Shown: positions 9,165 through 18,456, counted from the first letter of the stretch. The stretch: 64,000 bases of DNA from Pseudomonas sp. CROZ-RG-20F-R04-15 (GCF_022662375.1 NZ_JAKNQL010000021.1:1-64000), one strand, 5' to 3'. The notes: a model not told the origin generated them from the sequence alone. Made by a program: numbers and translations.

Positions 9165-9503
9165 GTGGATACTCTGTTCACCAAGATCATCAACCGGGAA
9201 ATCCCGGCCAAGATCATTTACGAGGACGACCAGGTCCTGGCGTTCCACGATATCGCCCCTCAGGCACCCGTACATTTTTTGGTGATTCCGAAAAAACCGG
9301 TGCGCACCCTCAATGATCTGACCGAAGACGACAAGGCTTTGGCCGGGCATATCCTGTTCACTGCGCAGCGTCTGGCGCTGGAACTGGGCTGTGAGGAAGG
9401 TTTCCGCGTGGTGATGAACTGCAATGAGAAGGGTGGGCAAACTGTCTACCACATTCATATGCACGTACTCGGTCAACGACAGATGAACTGGCCACCGGGC
9501 TGA
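9165..9503 (+). CDS. HIT family nucleotide hydrolase (HinT-like)
   Basis: Histidine triad protein of 112 residues, a likely purine nucleoside phosphoramidase. The catalytic HIHMH triad is present at the C-terminus (YHIHMHVLG), with the family start MDTLFTKIINREIPAKIIYED. The length is typical of HinT. It is followed by a REPIN rather than a clear terminator. Confidence 0.9.
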   Translation: MDTLFTKIINREIPAKIIYEDDQVLAFHDIAPQAPVHFLVIPKKPVRTLNDLTEDDKALAGHILFTAQRLALELGCEEGFRVVMNCNEKGGQTVYHIHMHVLGQRQMNWPPG

Positions 9504-9516
9504 TACCCCGCAAAAC

Positions 9517-9610
9517 CTGTGGGAGCGAGCCTGCTCGCGAAGGCGTCAGCAGATTCAATATCTCCATTGCCTGACACTCCGCTTTCGCGAGCAGGCTCGC
9601 TCCCACAAAA
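9517..9610. repeat. REPIN: inverted pair of Pseudomonas REP elements
   Basis: Two inverted copies of the GTGGGAGCGAGCCTGCTCGCGA element are separated by about 40 bp, between the HIT gene and coq7. The whole block could fold into one long hairpin. Confidence 0.9.
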
Positions 9611-9699
9611 AAACGCATCAACCTGCCGAATGACCCAGCGCAAACCTTCCCCGGCCGATTCGGTTAAACTGGCCACCGAGATTCTTCCCGGAGGTCAGC

Positions 9700-10347
9700 A
9701 TGACTACCCAACGTCACTACTCGCCGATTGACCGTCTTCTGCTGCAAGCCGATGCCGCGATGCGTACCCTGCTGCCCTTCAGTGGCCAGCCGTACCGTCC
9801 GTCGCCGGCGATTTTGCAACCGGATACGCAAATGAGCGACGAAGACACCCGCCACGTCGCCGGCCTGATGCGCATCAACCATACCGGTGAAGTCTGCGCA
9901 CAGGCGCTGTATCAGGGGCAGGCGTTGACCGCCAAGCTCCCGCAGGTACGCGAGGCCATGGAGCACGCGGCTGAAGAAGAAATTGATCATCTGGTCTGGT
10001 GCGAACAGCGCATCCATCAGTTGGGTAGCCACACCAGTGTGCTCAACCCGTTGTTTTACGGGATGTCGTTCGGAATTGGCGCAGTGGCCGGGTTGATCAG
10101 CGATAAGGTCAGCCTCGGGTTTGTCGCAGCGACCGAGCATCAGGTGTGTAAACACTTGAATGAACATCTGGAACAGTTGCCGGCCGAGGACGAAAAGTCC
10201 CGGGCGATTCTGGAGCAGATGCGCATTGATGAAGAGCATCATGCGGAGAGTGCGCTGGAGGCAGGAGGGTTTCGTTTTCCGGCGCCGGTGAAGTTTGGGA
10301 TGAGTATTTTGGCCAAGGTGATGACCAAGAGTACTTATCGGATTTGA
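9700..10347 (+). CDS. coq7: Demethoxyubiquinone hydroxylase Coq7
   Basis: Di-iron hydroxylase that adds the C6 hydroxyl in ubiquinone synthesis (2-polyprenyl-3-methyl-6-methoxy-1,4-benzoquinone monooxygenase). The 215-residue protein carries the iron ligands in NHTGEVCAQALYQGQ, EEEIDHL and a C-terminal EEHHAESA. It is the oxygen-dependent form used by pseudomonads. It is a single gene, followed by a lone REP element. Confidence 0.94.
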   Translation: MTTQRHYSPIDRLLLQADAAMRTLLPFSGQPYRPSPAILQPDTQMSDEDTRHVAGLMRINHTGEVCAQALYQGQALTAKLPQVREAMEHAAEEEIDHLVWCEQRIHQLGSHTSVLNPLFYGMSFGIGAVAGLISDKVSLGFVAATEHQVCKHLNEHLEQLPAEDEKSRAILEQMRIDEEHHAESALEAGGFRFPAPVKFGMSILAKVMTKSTYRI

Positions 10348-10370
10348 GATTTGTATTGCTGCAGAGTGCC

Positions 10371-10400
10371 CCTTCGCGAGCAGGCTCGCTCCCACAGGGG
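10371..10400. repeat. Single REP element
   Basis: One copy of the TTCGCGAGCAGGCTCGCTCCCACA palindrome after coq7, with no inverted partner nearby. Confidence 0.88.
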
Positions 10401-10414
10401 GTTGTGGCAGAAAT

Positions 10415-10445
10415 GAAAAAGGCGACCGAAAGGTCGCCTTTTTTG
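10415..10445. terminator. Terminator between coq7 and speD
   Basis: An AAAAAGGCGACC / GGTCGCCTTTTTT stem with a GAAA tetraloop. It is a strong intrinsic terminator usable from both sides: the end of coq7 (plus) and of speD (minus). Confidence 0.92.
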
Positions 10446-10457
10446 TGCTCGGGAATC

Positions 10458-11252
10458 TTAGGTCGGCATGTTGCGCGCGTAGAAGATTTCGAGCATTTCG
10501 TGTTTCACCCGGTCGGTCACCTGAGCGCGCTGCTCAGGTGACAGGTTGCTGGTGGCGTCGCCGAACAGGTAGTTGTCCAGTTCGAAGTTCTTCAGCAGCA
10601 TTTTGGTGTGGAACAGGTTTTCCTGGTACACATTCACGTCGGTCATCTGGTACGCGTCGCGAGTGTCTTCGGAAAGGTAGTTCTGGATCGAATTGATCTC
10701 GTGGTCGATGAAGTGCTTGTTGCCTTCAACGTCACGGGTGAAGCCACGCACACGATAATCCACAGTCACGATGTCCGAATCGAACTGGTGAATGAGGAAA
10801 TTGAGGGCTTTGAGCGGTGAAATGACACCACAGGTCGACACGTCGATGTCCACACGGAAGGTGGCAATACCGTCATCCGGATGGATTTCCGGGTAGGTGT
10901 GCACCGTAATGTGGCTCTTGTCGAGGTGGGCCAGGATAATTTCGGGCAACGGGCCCGGCGACTCTTCAATCTGGCTTTCAGTCGGGGTTACCGGCTCTTC
11001 AGAAATCAGAATCGTGACACTGGCGCCCTGAGGTTCGTAGTCCTGACTGGCAATGTTCAGGATGTTGGCACCAATGATCTCGACAACTTCTGTGAGAATC
11101 TGCGTCAGGCGTTTCGCGTTGTACTCTTGATTGATGTACTCGACGTAAGCCTGCTGGTCTTGCGGGGTTTCCGCGTAGCAGATGTCATAGATGTTGAAGC
11201 TCAAGGTCTTTGTCAGGTTATTGAACCCGTGGAGCTTGAGTTTGCTTTTCAC
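10458..11252 (-). CDS. speD: S-adenosylmethionine decarboxylase proenzyme
   Basis: Makes decarboxylated AdoMet, the aminopropyl donor for spermidine synthesis. It is a 264-residue proenzyme of the E. coli type. The self-cleavage and pyruvoyl serine lies in LDKSHITVHTYPE, and STCGVISPLKALN is also conserved. The GTG at 11252 is chosen as start because homologues begin MKSKLKLHGFNNLTK. The 14 in-frame codons upstream are unlike the family. Expression ends at the shared terminator with coq7. Confidence 0.94.
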   Translation of the reverse strand: MKSKLKLHGFNNLTKTLSFNIYDICYAETPQDQQAYVEYINQEYNAKRLTQILTEVVEIIGANILNIASQDYEPQGASVTILISEEPVTPTESQIEESPGPLPEIILAHLDKSHITVHTYPEIHPDDGIATFRVDIDVSTCGVISPLKALNFLIHQFDSDIVTVDYRVRGFTRDVEGNKHFIDHEINSIQNYLSEDTRDAYQMTDVNVYQENLFHTKMLLKNFELDNYLFGDATSNLSPEQRAQVTDRVKHEMLEIFYARNMPT

Positions 11253-11489
11253 CGTTAAAAACTCTCTATGTATGCGGCCCGGCCGCGTGATCAAGCATGC
11301 CCGTCAAGTGCGAACGACACACCTGCGTAGGACGGTTAACACCTCTTCGCGATGGCGATTTTGGTTATCTGTTCAGGCGGCTGACCCATCGATTGACCGA
11401 TCACTGCCCTGAAAAAAGTGGCGCATTATGCAGACGTCAGCGGGGGATCGCCAGAGTCTGCACTGCTTTTATGATAGTTGAATGTCGGT

Positions 11490-11912
11490 TCAACCGAGTT
11501 CGACGATTTCGTAATCGTGAGTGATCGCCACACCAGCCGCGCCGAGCATGATCGAGGCCGAGCAATACTTCTCTGCAGACAACTCGATTGCACGTCTGAC
11601 CTGGGCTTCTTTCAAGCCACGGCCCTTGACTACAAAGTGCATGTGAATCTTGGTGAACACCTTCGGATCTTCGGTCGCGCGCTCGGCTTCGAGGAAGGCT
11701 TCACAGCTTTCAACGGCCTGACGGGACTTCTTGAGGATGCTGACCACGTCGAAGTTGCTGCAACCGCCAACACCCAGCAGAAGCATTTCCATCGGACGAA
11801 CACCCAGGTTACGACCACCGGCATCCGGCGGACCGTCCATCACTACGACATGACCACTGCCGGATTCGCCGAGGAACATGGCTTCGCCAGCCCATTGGAT
11901 GCGTGCCTTCAT
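11490..11912 (-). CDS. OsmC family protein
   Basis: Probable thiol peroxidase-like protein of the OsmC/YhfA group, 140 residues. One conserved cysteine lies in LLGVGGCSNFDVV and the second in EKYCSASIML, as expected for redox-active OsmC proteins. The ATG at 11912 is preferred to an upstream TTG because GGAG stands 8 nt before it. It is divergent from vfr, as P. aeruginosa PA0653 is beside vfr (PA0652). Confidence 0.87.
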   Translation of the reverse strand: MKARIQWAGEAMFLGESGSGHVVVMDGPPDAGGRNLGVRPMEMLLLGVGGCSNFDVVSILKKSRQAVESCEAFLEAERATEDPKVFTKIHMHFVVKGRGLKEAQVRRAIELSAEKYCSASIMLGAAGVAITHDYEIVELG

Positions 11913-12148
11913 CGCCAAGACTCCACTGTAGAAAAAAGGGTCGCCAGCTTAGCACAGGGCTCTGCCCGGGCAGCGGCGGCGTTCCTAGGACGGATGCCTC
12001 TACGGCGTAGGTAATTTCTCGAATTTTCGACGAAGTGTCTGTTAAGCTGGCGCCAATTCACTGGCGCCCATGCCAGCTGTGTAGCGACCGCCTTCAGCGC
12101 CTCATAAAAAAATCAAACATCACCGTGCAGTCTTTTCGGGATACAACC

Positions 12149-12793
12149 ATGGTTGCTATTACCCCCACACCCAAAATCAAGAACCTCGACAAGCTGCTGA
12201 TGCATTGTCAGCGCCGTCGTCATGCAGCCAAGAGCAACATCATCTGTGCGGGCGATCGTTCGGACACGCTGTACTTCATCATCAAGGGTTCGGTGACGAT
12301 CCTGATCGAGGACGACGACGGTCGCGAAATGATCATCGCCTACCTCAACGCCGGGGATTTCTTCGGTGAGCTGGGTCTGTTCGAGCAAGCCGGCCAGGAA
12401 CAGGAGCGCAGTGCCTGGGTGCGCGCCAAGGTCGAGTGCGAAACCGCGGAAATCAGCTACGCCAAGTTCCGCGAACTGTCGCAGCAAGATCCAGACATTC
12501 TTTACGTGCTCAGCGGACAAATCGCACAACGCCTGCGTAACACCACGCGCAAGGTCGGCGATCTGGCCTTCTTCGATGTGACCGGTCGTGTCGCCCGCTG
12601 CCTGTTGGAATTGTGCAAGCAGCCCGATGCGATGACTCACCCGGACGGCATGCAGATCAAGGTGACCCGTCAGGAAATCGGCCGGATTGTTGGCTGCTCG
12701 CGGGAGATGGTCGGTCGCGTGCTCAAGGATCTTGAGGAACGCAATCTGGTCGATGTGAAAGGCAAGACCATGGTCGTCTTCGGTACGCGTTAA
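12149..12793 (+). CDS. vfr: cAMP receptor protein Vfr/Crp
   Basis: Global cAMP-binding transcription factor of 214 residues. The N-terminal cyclic nucleotide domain includes GSVTILIEDDDGREM and GDFFGELGLFE. The C-terminal winged helix-turn-helix has the recognition helix in TRQEIGRIVGCSREMVGRVL. It differs little from P. aeruginosa Vfr as recalled. The start MVAITPTPKIK is the family start; 38 in-frame codons upstream are rejected. In fluorescens/putida strains this protein usually has a narrower role than in P. aeruginosa. Confidence 0.95.
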   Translation: MVAITPTPKIKNLDKLLMHCQRRRHAAKSNIICAGDRSDTLYFIIKGSVTILIEDDDGREMIIAYLNAGDFFGELGLFEQAGQEQERSAWVRAKVECETAEISYAKFRELSQQDPDILYVLSGQIAQRLRNTTRKVGDLAFFDVTGRVARCLLELCKQPDAMTHPDGMQIKVTRQEIGRIVGCSREMVGRVLKDLEERNLVDVKGKTMVVFGTR

Positions 12794-12802
12794 AGCCGAA
12801 AC

Positions 12803-13504
12803 TCAGGCGCTGTACATCTGCGCCAGCATCAGACGAAACAATTCATCGAGACGCGCCAGGGCTTGTGGCGCGTTGAATTTCTCATGCAAGGCAATGTGGC
12901 TCTGCGCCCGCACCCGCTGCTCCAGGCCGCACGCTTCGTTGAAGCGATTGACCGCTGCAACCATCGATTCGCGCTCGTCATCCATCAACATCGCCCCGTG
13001 CACCAGACCGACCGGACGCTGTCCGCCCTGACTCTGACGCCAGCGCTGAGCGGTGCCGACCATTTTGCGGCCATCGAGATTGACGTTGAAACGGCCGTCG
13101 CAGAACGCACCGTCGATTTCACCCAACGACGAGACACCGCCCAACTCGTCCAGTAACTGGCAGATCGGATCGCAGAGACGACGGTAGCCGGTTTCGATAC
13201 GGTTCAGGTCGCCTTCGCTGCGTGGTGGTGCGTAGACCAGAGCGATATTGATCGTCGCGGCAGATTGCGGCACGGGTTCTCCGCCGGTTTCACGTAACAG
13301 GACCGGCCAACCGGCAGCGGCGGAGACTTCGCAGGCGTGCTCGAAACCGGGCAGACGATTGAGGCGGCGCGGCATGACCAGGGCGCGATCGCTGGGTTGC
13401 CAGAACAGCAGGCCGAATTCTGTATCGCCGGCGCAGACCGAGGCCAGCAAATCCTGTTCGGCTTGCAGGCCGGCTTCGATGGTCAGGGGGGTGGGCAGCG
13501 ACAT
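12803..13504 (-). CDS. Lipoate-protein ligase-like protein
   Basis: Member of the biotin/lipoate A/B ligase superfamily, 233 residues. RETGGEPVP corresponds to the substrate-binding glycine motif and GRKMVGTAQRWR carries the conserved lysine and following segment. It could scavenge lipoate or octanoate, or transfer acyl groups between proteins; the exact substrate is not evident. The gene runs convergent to vfr with only 9 bp between them and no visible terminator. Confidence 0.72.
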   Translation of the reverse strand: MSLPTPLTIEAGLQAEQDLLASVCAGDTEFGLLFWQPSDRALVMPRRLNRLPGFEHACEVSAAAGWPVLLRETGGEPVPQSAATINIALVYAPPRSEGDLNRIETGYRRLCDPICQLLDELGGVSSLGEIDGAFCDGRFNVNLDGRKMVGTAQRWRQSQGGQRPVGLVHGAMLMDDERESMVAAVNRFNEACGLEQRVRAQSHIALHEKFNAPQALARLDELFRLMLAQMYSA

Positions 13505-13550
13505 GGAAGGCTCCGGCTATATGGAAATCTTCAGAGGTTTCGATGGCCCC

Positions 13551-13618
13551 TTCGCGAGCAAGCTCGCTCCCACATTTGGAATGCATTTCCCCTGTGGGAG
13601 CGAGCTCGCTCGCGAAGC
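13551..13618. repeat. Compact REPIN between trpC and the lipoate-ligase-like gene
   Basis: Inverted REP pair with a short spacer of about 20 bp. Both copies are variants: AGCAAGCTCGCT on the left and a GAGCTCGCTCGCGA form on the right. Confidence 0.85.
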
Positions 13619-13640
13619 AGTCGACTCGGTCTAACGGCAG

Positions 13641-14477
13641 TCAGTCGAGGGTCGAACCGCTGATCGACACGCCACGCTCCGGGAAGAACAGGCGCTGCAG
13701 TTCAGTGCCCGGATTTTCCGCACGCATGAACGCTTCACCGACGAGGAACGAATACACGTCGCTGATTTCCATCAGTTCGACATCGGCACGGTTGAGGATA
13801 CCGCTCTCGGTAATCACCAGACGATCACGCGGAATGCGCGGCAGCAGGTCGAGGGTGGTTTCCAGACTGACATCGAACGTGTGCAGATTACGGTTGTTGA
13901 CCCCGACCAGCGGTGTGTCGAGGGTTTTCAACGCACGTTCCAGCTCATCGCCGTCGTGCACTTCGACCAACACATCGAGACCGACGCCTTTGGCGACCGA
14001 GGCCAGTTCGGCCATTTTCACGTCATCCAGTGCGGAAACGATCAACAGCACACAGTCGGCGCCCAACGCACGGGCCTCGACGATCTGGTACGGATCGATC
14101 ATGAAGTCCTTGCGGATCACCGGCAGCTTGCACGCGGCGCGCGCCTGTTGCAGGTAGGCGTCGGCGCCCTGGAAGTAATCGATATCGGTCAGCACGGACA
14201 GACAGGTCGCCCCGCCCTTCTCGTAGCTCTTGGCGATGTCGGCGGGAATGAAGTTCTCGCGGATCACGCCTTTGCTCGGCGAAGCCTTTTTGATCTCGGC
14301 AATCACTGCAGGCTGCTTTTTCTTGGCTTGAGCCAGCAATGCCTGGGCAAAACCACGGGGTGCATCGGCCGCCTTGGCCAGACTTTCGAGCTCGCTCAGG
14401 CTGACCCGGGCACTACGCTCGGCGACTTCCTGAACTTTGCGGGCCAGAATGTTTTCCAGAACCGTCGGTACACTCAT
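13641..14477 (-). CDS. trpC: Indole-3-glycerol phosphate synthase
   Basis: Fourth step of tryptophan synthesis, closing the indole ring from CdRP. The 278-residue monofunctional TIM barrel contains AEIKKASPSKGVIR, the RKDFMIDPYQI segment with catalytic lysine, and VGVNNRNLHTFDV. It is not fused to TrpF, as in E. coli. Its start overlaps the trpD stop by 4 bp, so the two are translationally coupled. It is the last gene of trpGDC. Confidence 0.97.
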   Translation of the reverse strand: MSVPTVLENILARKVQEVAERSARVSLSELESLAKAADAPRGFAQALLAQAKKKQPAVIAEIKKASPSKGVIRENFIPADIAKSYEKGGATCLSVLTDIDYFQGADAYLQQARAACKLPVIRKDFMIDPYQIVEARALGADCVLLIVSALDDVKMAELASVAKGVGLDVLVEVHDGDELERALKTLDTPLVGVNNRNLHTFDVSLETTLDLLPRIPRDRLVITESGILNRADVELMEISDVYSFLVGEAFMRAENPGTELQRLFFPERGVSISGSTLD

Positions 14478-15523
14478 CCCTCATTCTCCACTCTGAATAC
14501 CGCGGTAAAGGCACCCAGCTCCTCGAGTTTCTCCCGAGCGAGGCCGGTGTGCAGGGCGTCGTGCGCTAGCTCCACGCCCTGTTTCAAACTGCTGGCCAGG
14601 TCGGCGGCATACAGCGCCGCGCCGGCATTGAGGACAATCATTTCGGCGGCTTTCTGGCCGTTTTCGGTTTTGCGCTTGCCCAGTGCATCGCGGATCAGCG
14701 CCAGCGACGCCTCGGGGCCTTCGACCGACAGACCGTGCAAGCTCTGGCTCTTCATGCCCAGATCTTCGGGCTCGACCCAATATTCAATGATTTCGTTGTT
14801 TTTCAGCTCGGCGACAAAGGTCGGTGCGGCGAGACTGAACTCGTCCAGGCCGTCCTTCGAGTGCACCACCAGCACATGCTTGCTGCCCAGGCGCTGCAAC
14901 ACTTCAGCCAATGGCCGGCACAGTGCCTGGGTGAACACGCCCACCACTTGATGTTTCACACCGGCCGGATTCGTAAGCGGGCCGAGCATGTTGAACAGCG
15001 TACGCAGGCCGAGATCGCGGCGCGGGCCGGCGGCGTACTTCATGGCTTTGTGGTGAGTCTGGGCAAACATGAAACCGATGCCGACGTTGTCGATGCAACG
15101 CGCAACCTGAACCGGCGTCAGGTTCAGATAAATGCCGGCAGCTTCCAGCAAGTCGGCGCTACCGCTTTTACCCGAGACCGCACGGTTGCCGTGCTTGGCG
15201 ACGGTGCAACCAGCAGCCGCGACAACAAACGATGAGGCAGTCGATACGTTGAAGATATTCGCGCCGTCACCGCCGGTGCCGACCACATCGACCACGCCGT
15301 CGAGGGTTTTCAGTTCGACCTGATCGGCCAGCTCACGCATCACCGACACGGCGCCGACGATTTCGTCGATGCTCTCGCTCTTCATGCGCATGGCCATCAT
15401 GAACGCGCCGATCTGCGCGTCGCTGCATTGGCCGGTCATGATTTCGCGCATCACATCGCGCATTTCATCGGTGCTGAGGTCGAGGTGATCGACGATACGG
15501 CTCAGGGCTGTCTTGATATTCAT
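14474..15523 (-). CDS. trpD: Anthranilate phosphoribosyltransferase
   Basis: Joins anthranilate to PRPP. It is a 349-residue, stand-alone TrpD, not fused to TrpG. The PRPP-binding GTGGDGANIFNVSTASS and KHGNRAVSGKSGSADLL motifs are intact. It lies 9 bp after trpG and overlaps trpC by 4 bp, forming the tight trpGDC operon. Confidence 0.97.
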   Translation of the reverse strand: MNIKTALSRIVDHLDLSTDEMRDVMREIMTGQCSDAQIGAFMMAMRMKSESIDEIVGAVSVMRELADQVELKTLDGVVDVVGTGGDGANIFNVSTASSFVVAAAGCTVAKHGNRAVSGKSGSADLLEAAGIYLNLTPVQVARCIDNVGIGFMFAQTHHKAMKYAAGPRRDLGLRTLFNMLGPLTNPAGVKHQVVGVFTQALCRPLAEVLQRLGSKHVLVVHSKDGLDEFSLAAPTFVAELKNNEIIEYWVEPEDLGMKSQSLHGLSVEGPEASLALIRDALGKRKTENGQKAAEMIVLNAGAALYAADLASSLKQGVELAHDALHTGLAREKLEELGAFTAVFRVENEG

Positions 15524-15532
15524 GGGAAGTCC

Positions 15533-16126
15533 TTAGCGCGTGCCGCCGGTTTGTTTGAGGAAGTTGGCAAACAGCTCATGACCCTGTTCGGTCAGGATCG
15601 ACTCAGGGTGAAACTGTACGCCCTCAATGTTCAGGGTCTTATGACGCAGGCCCATGATTTCGTCGACCGAACCGTCATCGTGTTGGGTCCACGCAGTCAG
15701 TTCCAGGCAATCGGGCAAAGTATCGTGTTTGACGATCAGCGAGTGGTAACGGGTGACGGTCAACGGATGATTGAGGCCGGCGAAAACGCCCTTGTCCTCG
15801 TGGAATACCGGACTAGTCTTACCGTGCATCACTTGACGGGCGCGGACTACATCGCCGCCAAAAGCCTGGCCGATGGACTGGTGACCCAGGCAGACGCCGA
15901 GGATCGGCAGTTTGCCGGCAAAGTACTTGATGGCTTCGATGGAGATGCCGGCTTCGGTCGGCGTGCAAGGACCGGGGGAAACCACGATGCGCTCAGGCTT
16001 GAGCGCTTCGATTTCAGCGATGGTCAGTTCGTCGTTGCGCACAACCTTGACCTCGGCACCCAGTTCACCAAGGTATTGCACAACGTTGTAAGTAAAGGAG
16101 TCGTAGTTGTCGATCATCAGCAACAT
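15533..16126 (-). CDS. trpG: Anthranilate synthase component II (glutamine amidotransferase)
   Basis: Supplies ammonia from glutamine to TrpE. The 197-residue class I amidotransferase has the catalytic Cys in GVCLGHQSIGQAFGG and the His-Glu pair in VQFHPESIL. The start MLLMIDNYDSFTYN is preferred to a 33-codon in-frame extension; AGAGG lies upstream. Its partner trpE is 2.5 kb away, across estA. A tryptophan-rich leader precedes it. Confidence 0.96.
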   Translation of the reverse strand: MLLMIDNYDSFTYNVVQYLGELGAEVKVVRNDELTIAEIEALKPERIVVSPGPCTPTEAGISIEAIKYFAGKLPILGVCLGHQSIGQAFGGDVVRARQVMHGKTSPVFHEDKGVFAGLNHPLTVTRYHSLIVKHDTLPDCLELTAWTQHDDGSVDEIMGLRHKTLNIEGVQFHPESILTEQGHELFANFLKQTGGTR

Positions 16127-16267
16127 GGCGTGTCGAACCTCTTGAATTCTGATTTGGAAACAGCCTTCAGATGACTTGCCCGCAGGGCGCTGCACGATGT
16201 CGGACGCAGATAGATGCGTCGGCACAGCGGCATTTCAAACAGGCAAGGAAGGCAAAGCGATACAGAT

Positions 16268-16280
16268 CCGGCGGGGCCGG
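16268..16280 (-). promoter_or_regulatory. Hairpin after the trpGDC leader peptide
   Basis: On the minus strand CCGGC-CCC-GCCGG forms a 5-bp GC stem about 10 nt past the leader stop codon. A matching hairpin stands at almost the same place after the trpE leader. No long U-run follows, so it may be a pause or antiterminator element rather than a full terminator. Confidence 0.5.
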
Positions 16281-16290
16281 CAGAAAAGAT

Positions 16291-16377
16291 TCAGGCGCGC
16301 CAACGCCAGCGGGCGTGTGCCTTGATGACTTGATCCAGAAGTTTGCTGGTGATCAACACGGGGGAGGTCTCGTTCAT
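16291..16377 (-). CDS. trpGDC leader peptide (28 aa)
   Basis: Small gene of 28 codons starting at ATG 16377 and ending ARWRWRA-stop, so two Trp codons stand just before the end. P. putida trpE and trpGDC are known to be regulated by attenuation, and this is the expected leader. Its last 13 codons including the stop match the 3' end of gph before trpE at all but three bases by eye. The ribosome-binding site is weak (GGAA). About 165 nt separate it from trpG. Confidence 0.8.
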   Translation of the reverse strand: MNETSPVLITSKLLDQVIKAHARWRWRA

Positions 16378-16510
16378 ACGTTCCGGCACAGTAACTTAGC
16401 TGGGCGGAGCGTGCAATATGGCCGGGCCTTTGGGGGATAAATCCAGGGGAGGGTTCGCGACCGATGGCAAAACGCCGGGAGTTTTTGGTACTGTCGTTTC
16501 GTTCACCTAC

Positions 16511-16518
16511 AACAATAA
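16511..16518 (+). promoter_or_regulatory. Candidate Hfq/Crc A-rich site in the estA leader
   Basis: AACAATAA fits the AANAANAA consensus of catabolite-repression targets in pseudomonads and lies 17 nt before the estA start codon. Confidence 0.4.
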
Positions 16519-16534
16519 ATAAACGGACTTGCTC

Positions 16535-18442
16535 ATGATCAAACAGACGTTGTTTGTACCGCTGGCTGGCTGCTTGCTCGCACTGGCCTGTGCCCAAGCC
16601 AATGCTGCGCCCAATCCCTATTCGAATTTCATTGTTTTTGGCGACAGTCTGAATGACGCCGGGACCTTCGCCGACACTGGCGGCCCGGCCGGTTCGACTC
16701 AGCGCTACACCAACCGCACAGGTCCCGTGTATCTGGATGGCAGCGGTGAGCAGCGCTCGCTGAACTCCACACAATTGCTGGGTGGACGCCTGGGGTTCAC
16801 ACCCGATCAGACCGCCTCTTCAAGCTCGGCGGTGCGCGCCGGGAATGGCCAGCCCGATGGCAACAACTGGGCAGTGGGCGGCTATCGCACCGACCAGATC
16901 CTCGACTCGATCACGACGCAATCCGCCACCGGTGAACGCACTCGCGCCGGTTATCTGCCATCGAACGGTTTCCGCGCCGATCCAAATGCGCTGTATTACA
17001 TTTCCGGCGGCGGTAACGACTTCCTGCAAGGCCGCATTCTCAGCCTGCCGCAAGCCAACGCAGCAGCGGACCGCCTCGCTGACAGTGTGCAGACTCTGCA
17101 AACTGCCGGCGCCAAATATGTGATGGTCTGGCTGTTACCCGACGTCGGTCTCACGCCGGCCATCAACGGCACTCCGCTGCAAGCGTTCAGCAGTCAGCTC
17201 GCGGGCCAGTTCAACAATCAGTTGGTCACACGCCTGCAAGGCATCAACGCCGAGATTATTCCGCTGAACATTCCGGTGCTGCTGTCGGAAGTGTTTGCCG
17301 ACCCGGGACGCTTTGGCCTCGCGACCGATCAGAACCTGACCGCGACCTGCTTCAGTGGCAGCGGCTGCACCGCAAACGCCCGTTACGGAATCAACAGTGC
17401 CACGCCGGATCCGACCAAGCTGATTTACAACGACGGCGTGCACCCGACCGAAGCCGGACAGAAACTGATCTCCGACTACGCCTATTCCCTCCTCGCCGCG
17501 CCGTGGGAACTGACGCTGCTACCAGAGATGGCCCACGCCACCCTGCGCGCGCATCAGGATGAACTGCGCAACCAATGGCAGGCAGACTGGGAGAACTGGC
17601 AAGCGGTCGGCCAATGGCGCGCTATTGTTTCGGCGGGCGGCCAGCATCTGGATGTCGACAGCCAAAGCAGCGGCGTCAGCGCCGACGGCAGTGGTTACAA
17701 CCTCAACGTCGGTGGCAGCTATCGCTTGAATGAGGCCTGGCGCGTCGGTGTCGCTGGCGGTTTCTACCGGCAGAACCTGGAAGCCGGGCACAACGACTCG
17801 GACTACAAACTCAACAGTTACATGGCCACGGCATTTGCCCAGTTCCAGCAGAACCGCTGGTGGGCTGACGCGGCGTTGACCGGCGGCAAACTCGACTACG
17901 ACAACCTCAAGCGCAAGTTTGATCTGGGCGTCAGCGAAGGTGCGGAAAAAGGCGATACCGACGGCAGCCTGTGGGCTTTCAGCGCCCGTGTCGGTTACGA
18001 CATTGCCCAGCCGGGCAGCGAGTGGCACCTGTCGCCGTTCGTCAGTGCCGACTACGCCAGCGTTGATGTCGATGGTTATTCGGAGAAGAGCAACCGCGCC
18101 ACAGCGTTGACCTTCGATGATCAGACTCGCGATTCGAAACGCCTGGGTCTGGGTTTGCAGGGCAAGTACAACTTCACCCCGCAAACGCAGGTGTTCGGCG
18201 AGTACGCTCACGAGCGTGAGTACGAAGATGACGTGCAGAAGGTCCGCATCGCGCTCAACACCTTGCCGGCGAATGACTTCAAGCTTGAGGGCTATACGCC
18301 GCAGAGTCATTTGAACCGCTTGAGTCTGGGCGTGAGTCACAAGCTCACGGCTGATCTGGCGCTGCGCGGCGGTTACTCGTTGCGCAAGGATGATGATTTT
18401 ACCCAGCAGGGCGTTAACGTCGGCGTTGTGCTCGACTTCTAA
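16535..18442 (+). CDS. estA: GDSL autotransporter esterase EstA/EstP
   Basis: Outer-membrane esterase anchored by its own beta-barrel, with the lipase exposed on the cell surface. The 635-residue protein has a signal peptide ending about AQANA. The GDSL catalytic Ser is near residue 38 (FGDSLND), GGGNDF supplies the oxyanion Asn, and the Asp/His pair is in DGVHP (about 300/303). A C-terminal autotransporter barrel (about 350-635) ends in VVLDF, the terminal Phe needed for insertion. ATG 16535 is chosen over a TTG 6 nt upstream. It separates the two trp blocks, as in P. putida. Confidence 0.94.
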   Translation: MIKQTLFVPLAGCLLALACAQANAAPNPYSNFIVFGDSLNDAGTFADTGGPAGSTQRYTNRTGPVYLDGSGEQRSLNSTQLLGGRLGFTPDQTASSSSAVRAGNGQPDGNNWAVGGYRTDQILDSITTQSATGERTRAGYLPSNGFRADPNALYYISGGGNDFLQGRILSLPQANAAADRLADSVQTLQTAGAKYVMVWLLPDVGLTPAINGTPLQAFSSQLAGQFNNQLVTRLQGINAEIIPLNIPVLLSEVFADPGRFGLATDQNLTATCFSGSGCTANARYGINSATPDPTKLIYNDGVHPTEAGQKLISDYAYSLLAAPWELTLLPEMAHATLRAHQDELRNQWQADWENWQAVGQWRAIVSAGGQHLDVDSQSSGVSADGSGYNLNVGGSYRLNEAWRVGVAGGFYRQNLEAGHNDSDYKLNSYMATAFAQFQQNRWWADAALTGGKLDYDNLKRKFDLGVSEGAEKGDTDGSLWAFSARVGYDIAQPGSEWHLSPFVSADYASVDVDGYSEKSNRATALTFDDQTRDSKRLGLGLQGKYNFTPQTQVFGEYAHEREYEDDVQKVRIALNTLPANDFKLEGYTPQSHLNRLSLGVSHKLTADLALRGGYSLRKDDDFTQQGVNVGVVLDF

Positions 18443-18456
18443 AACACCAGCACAAG

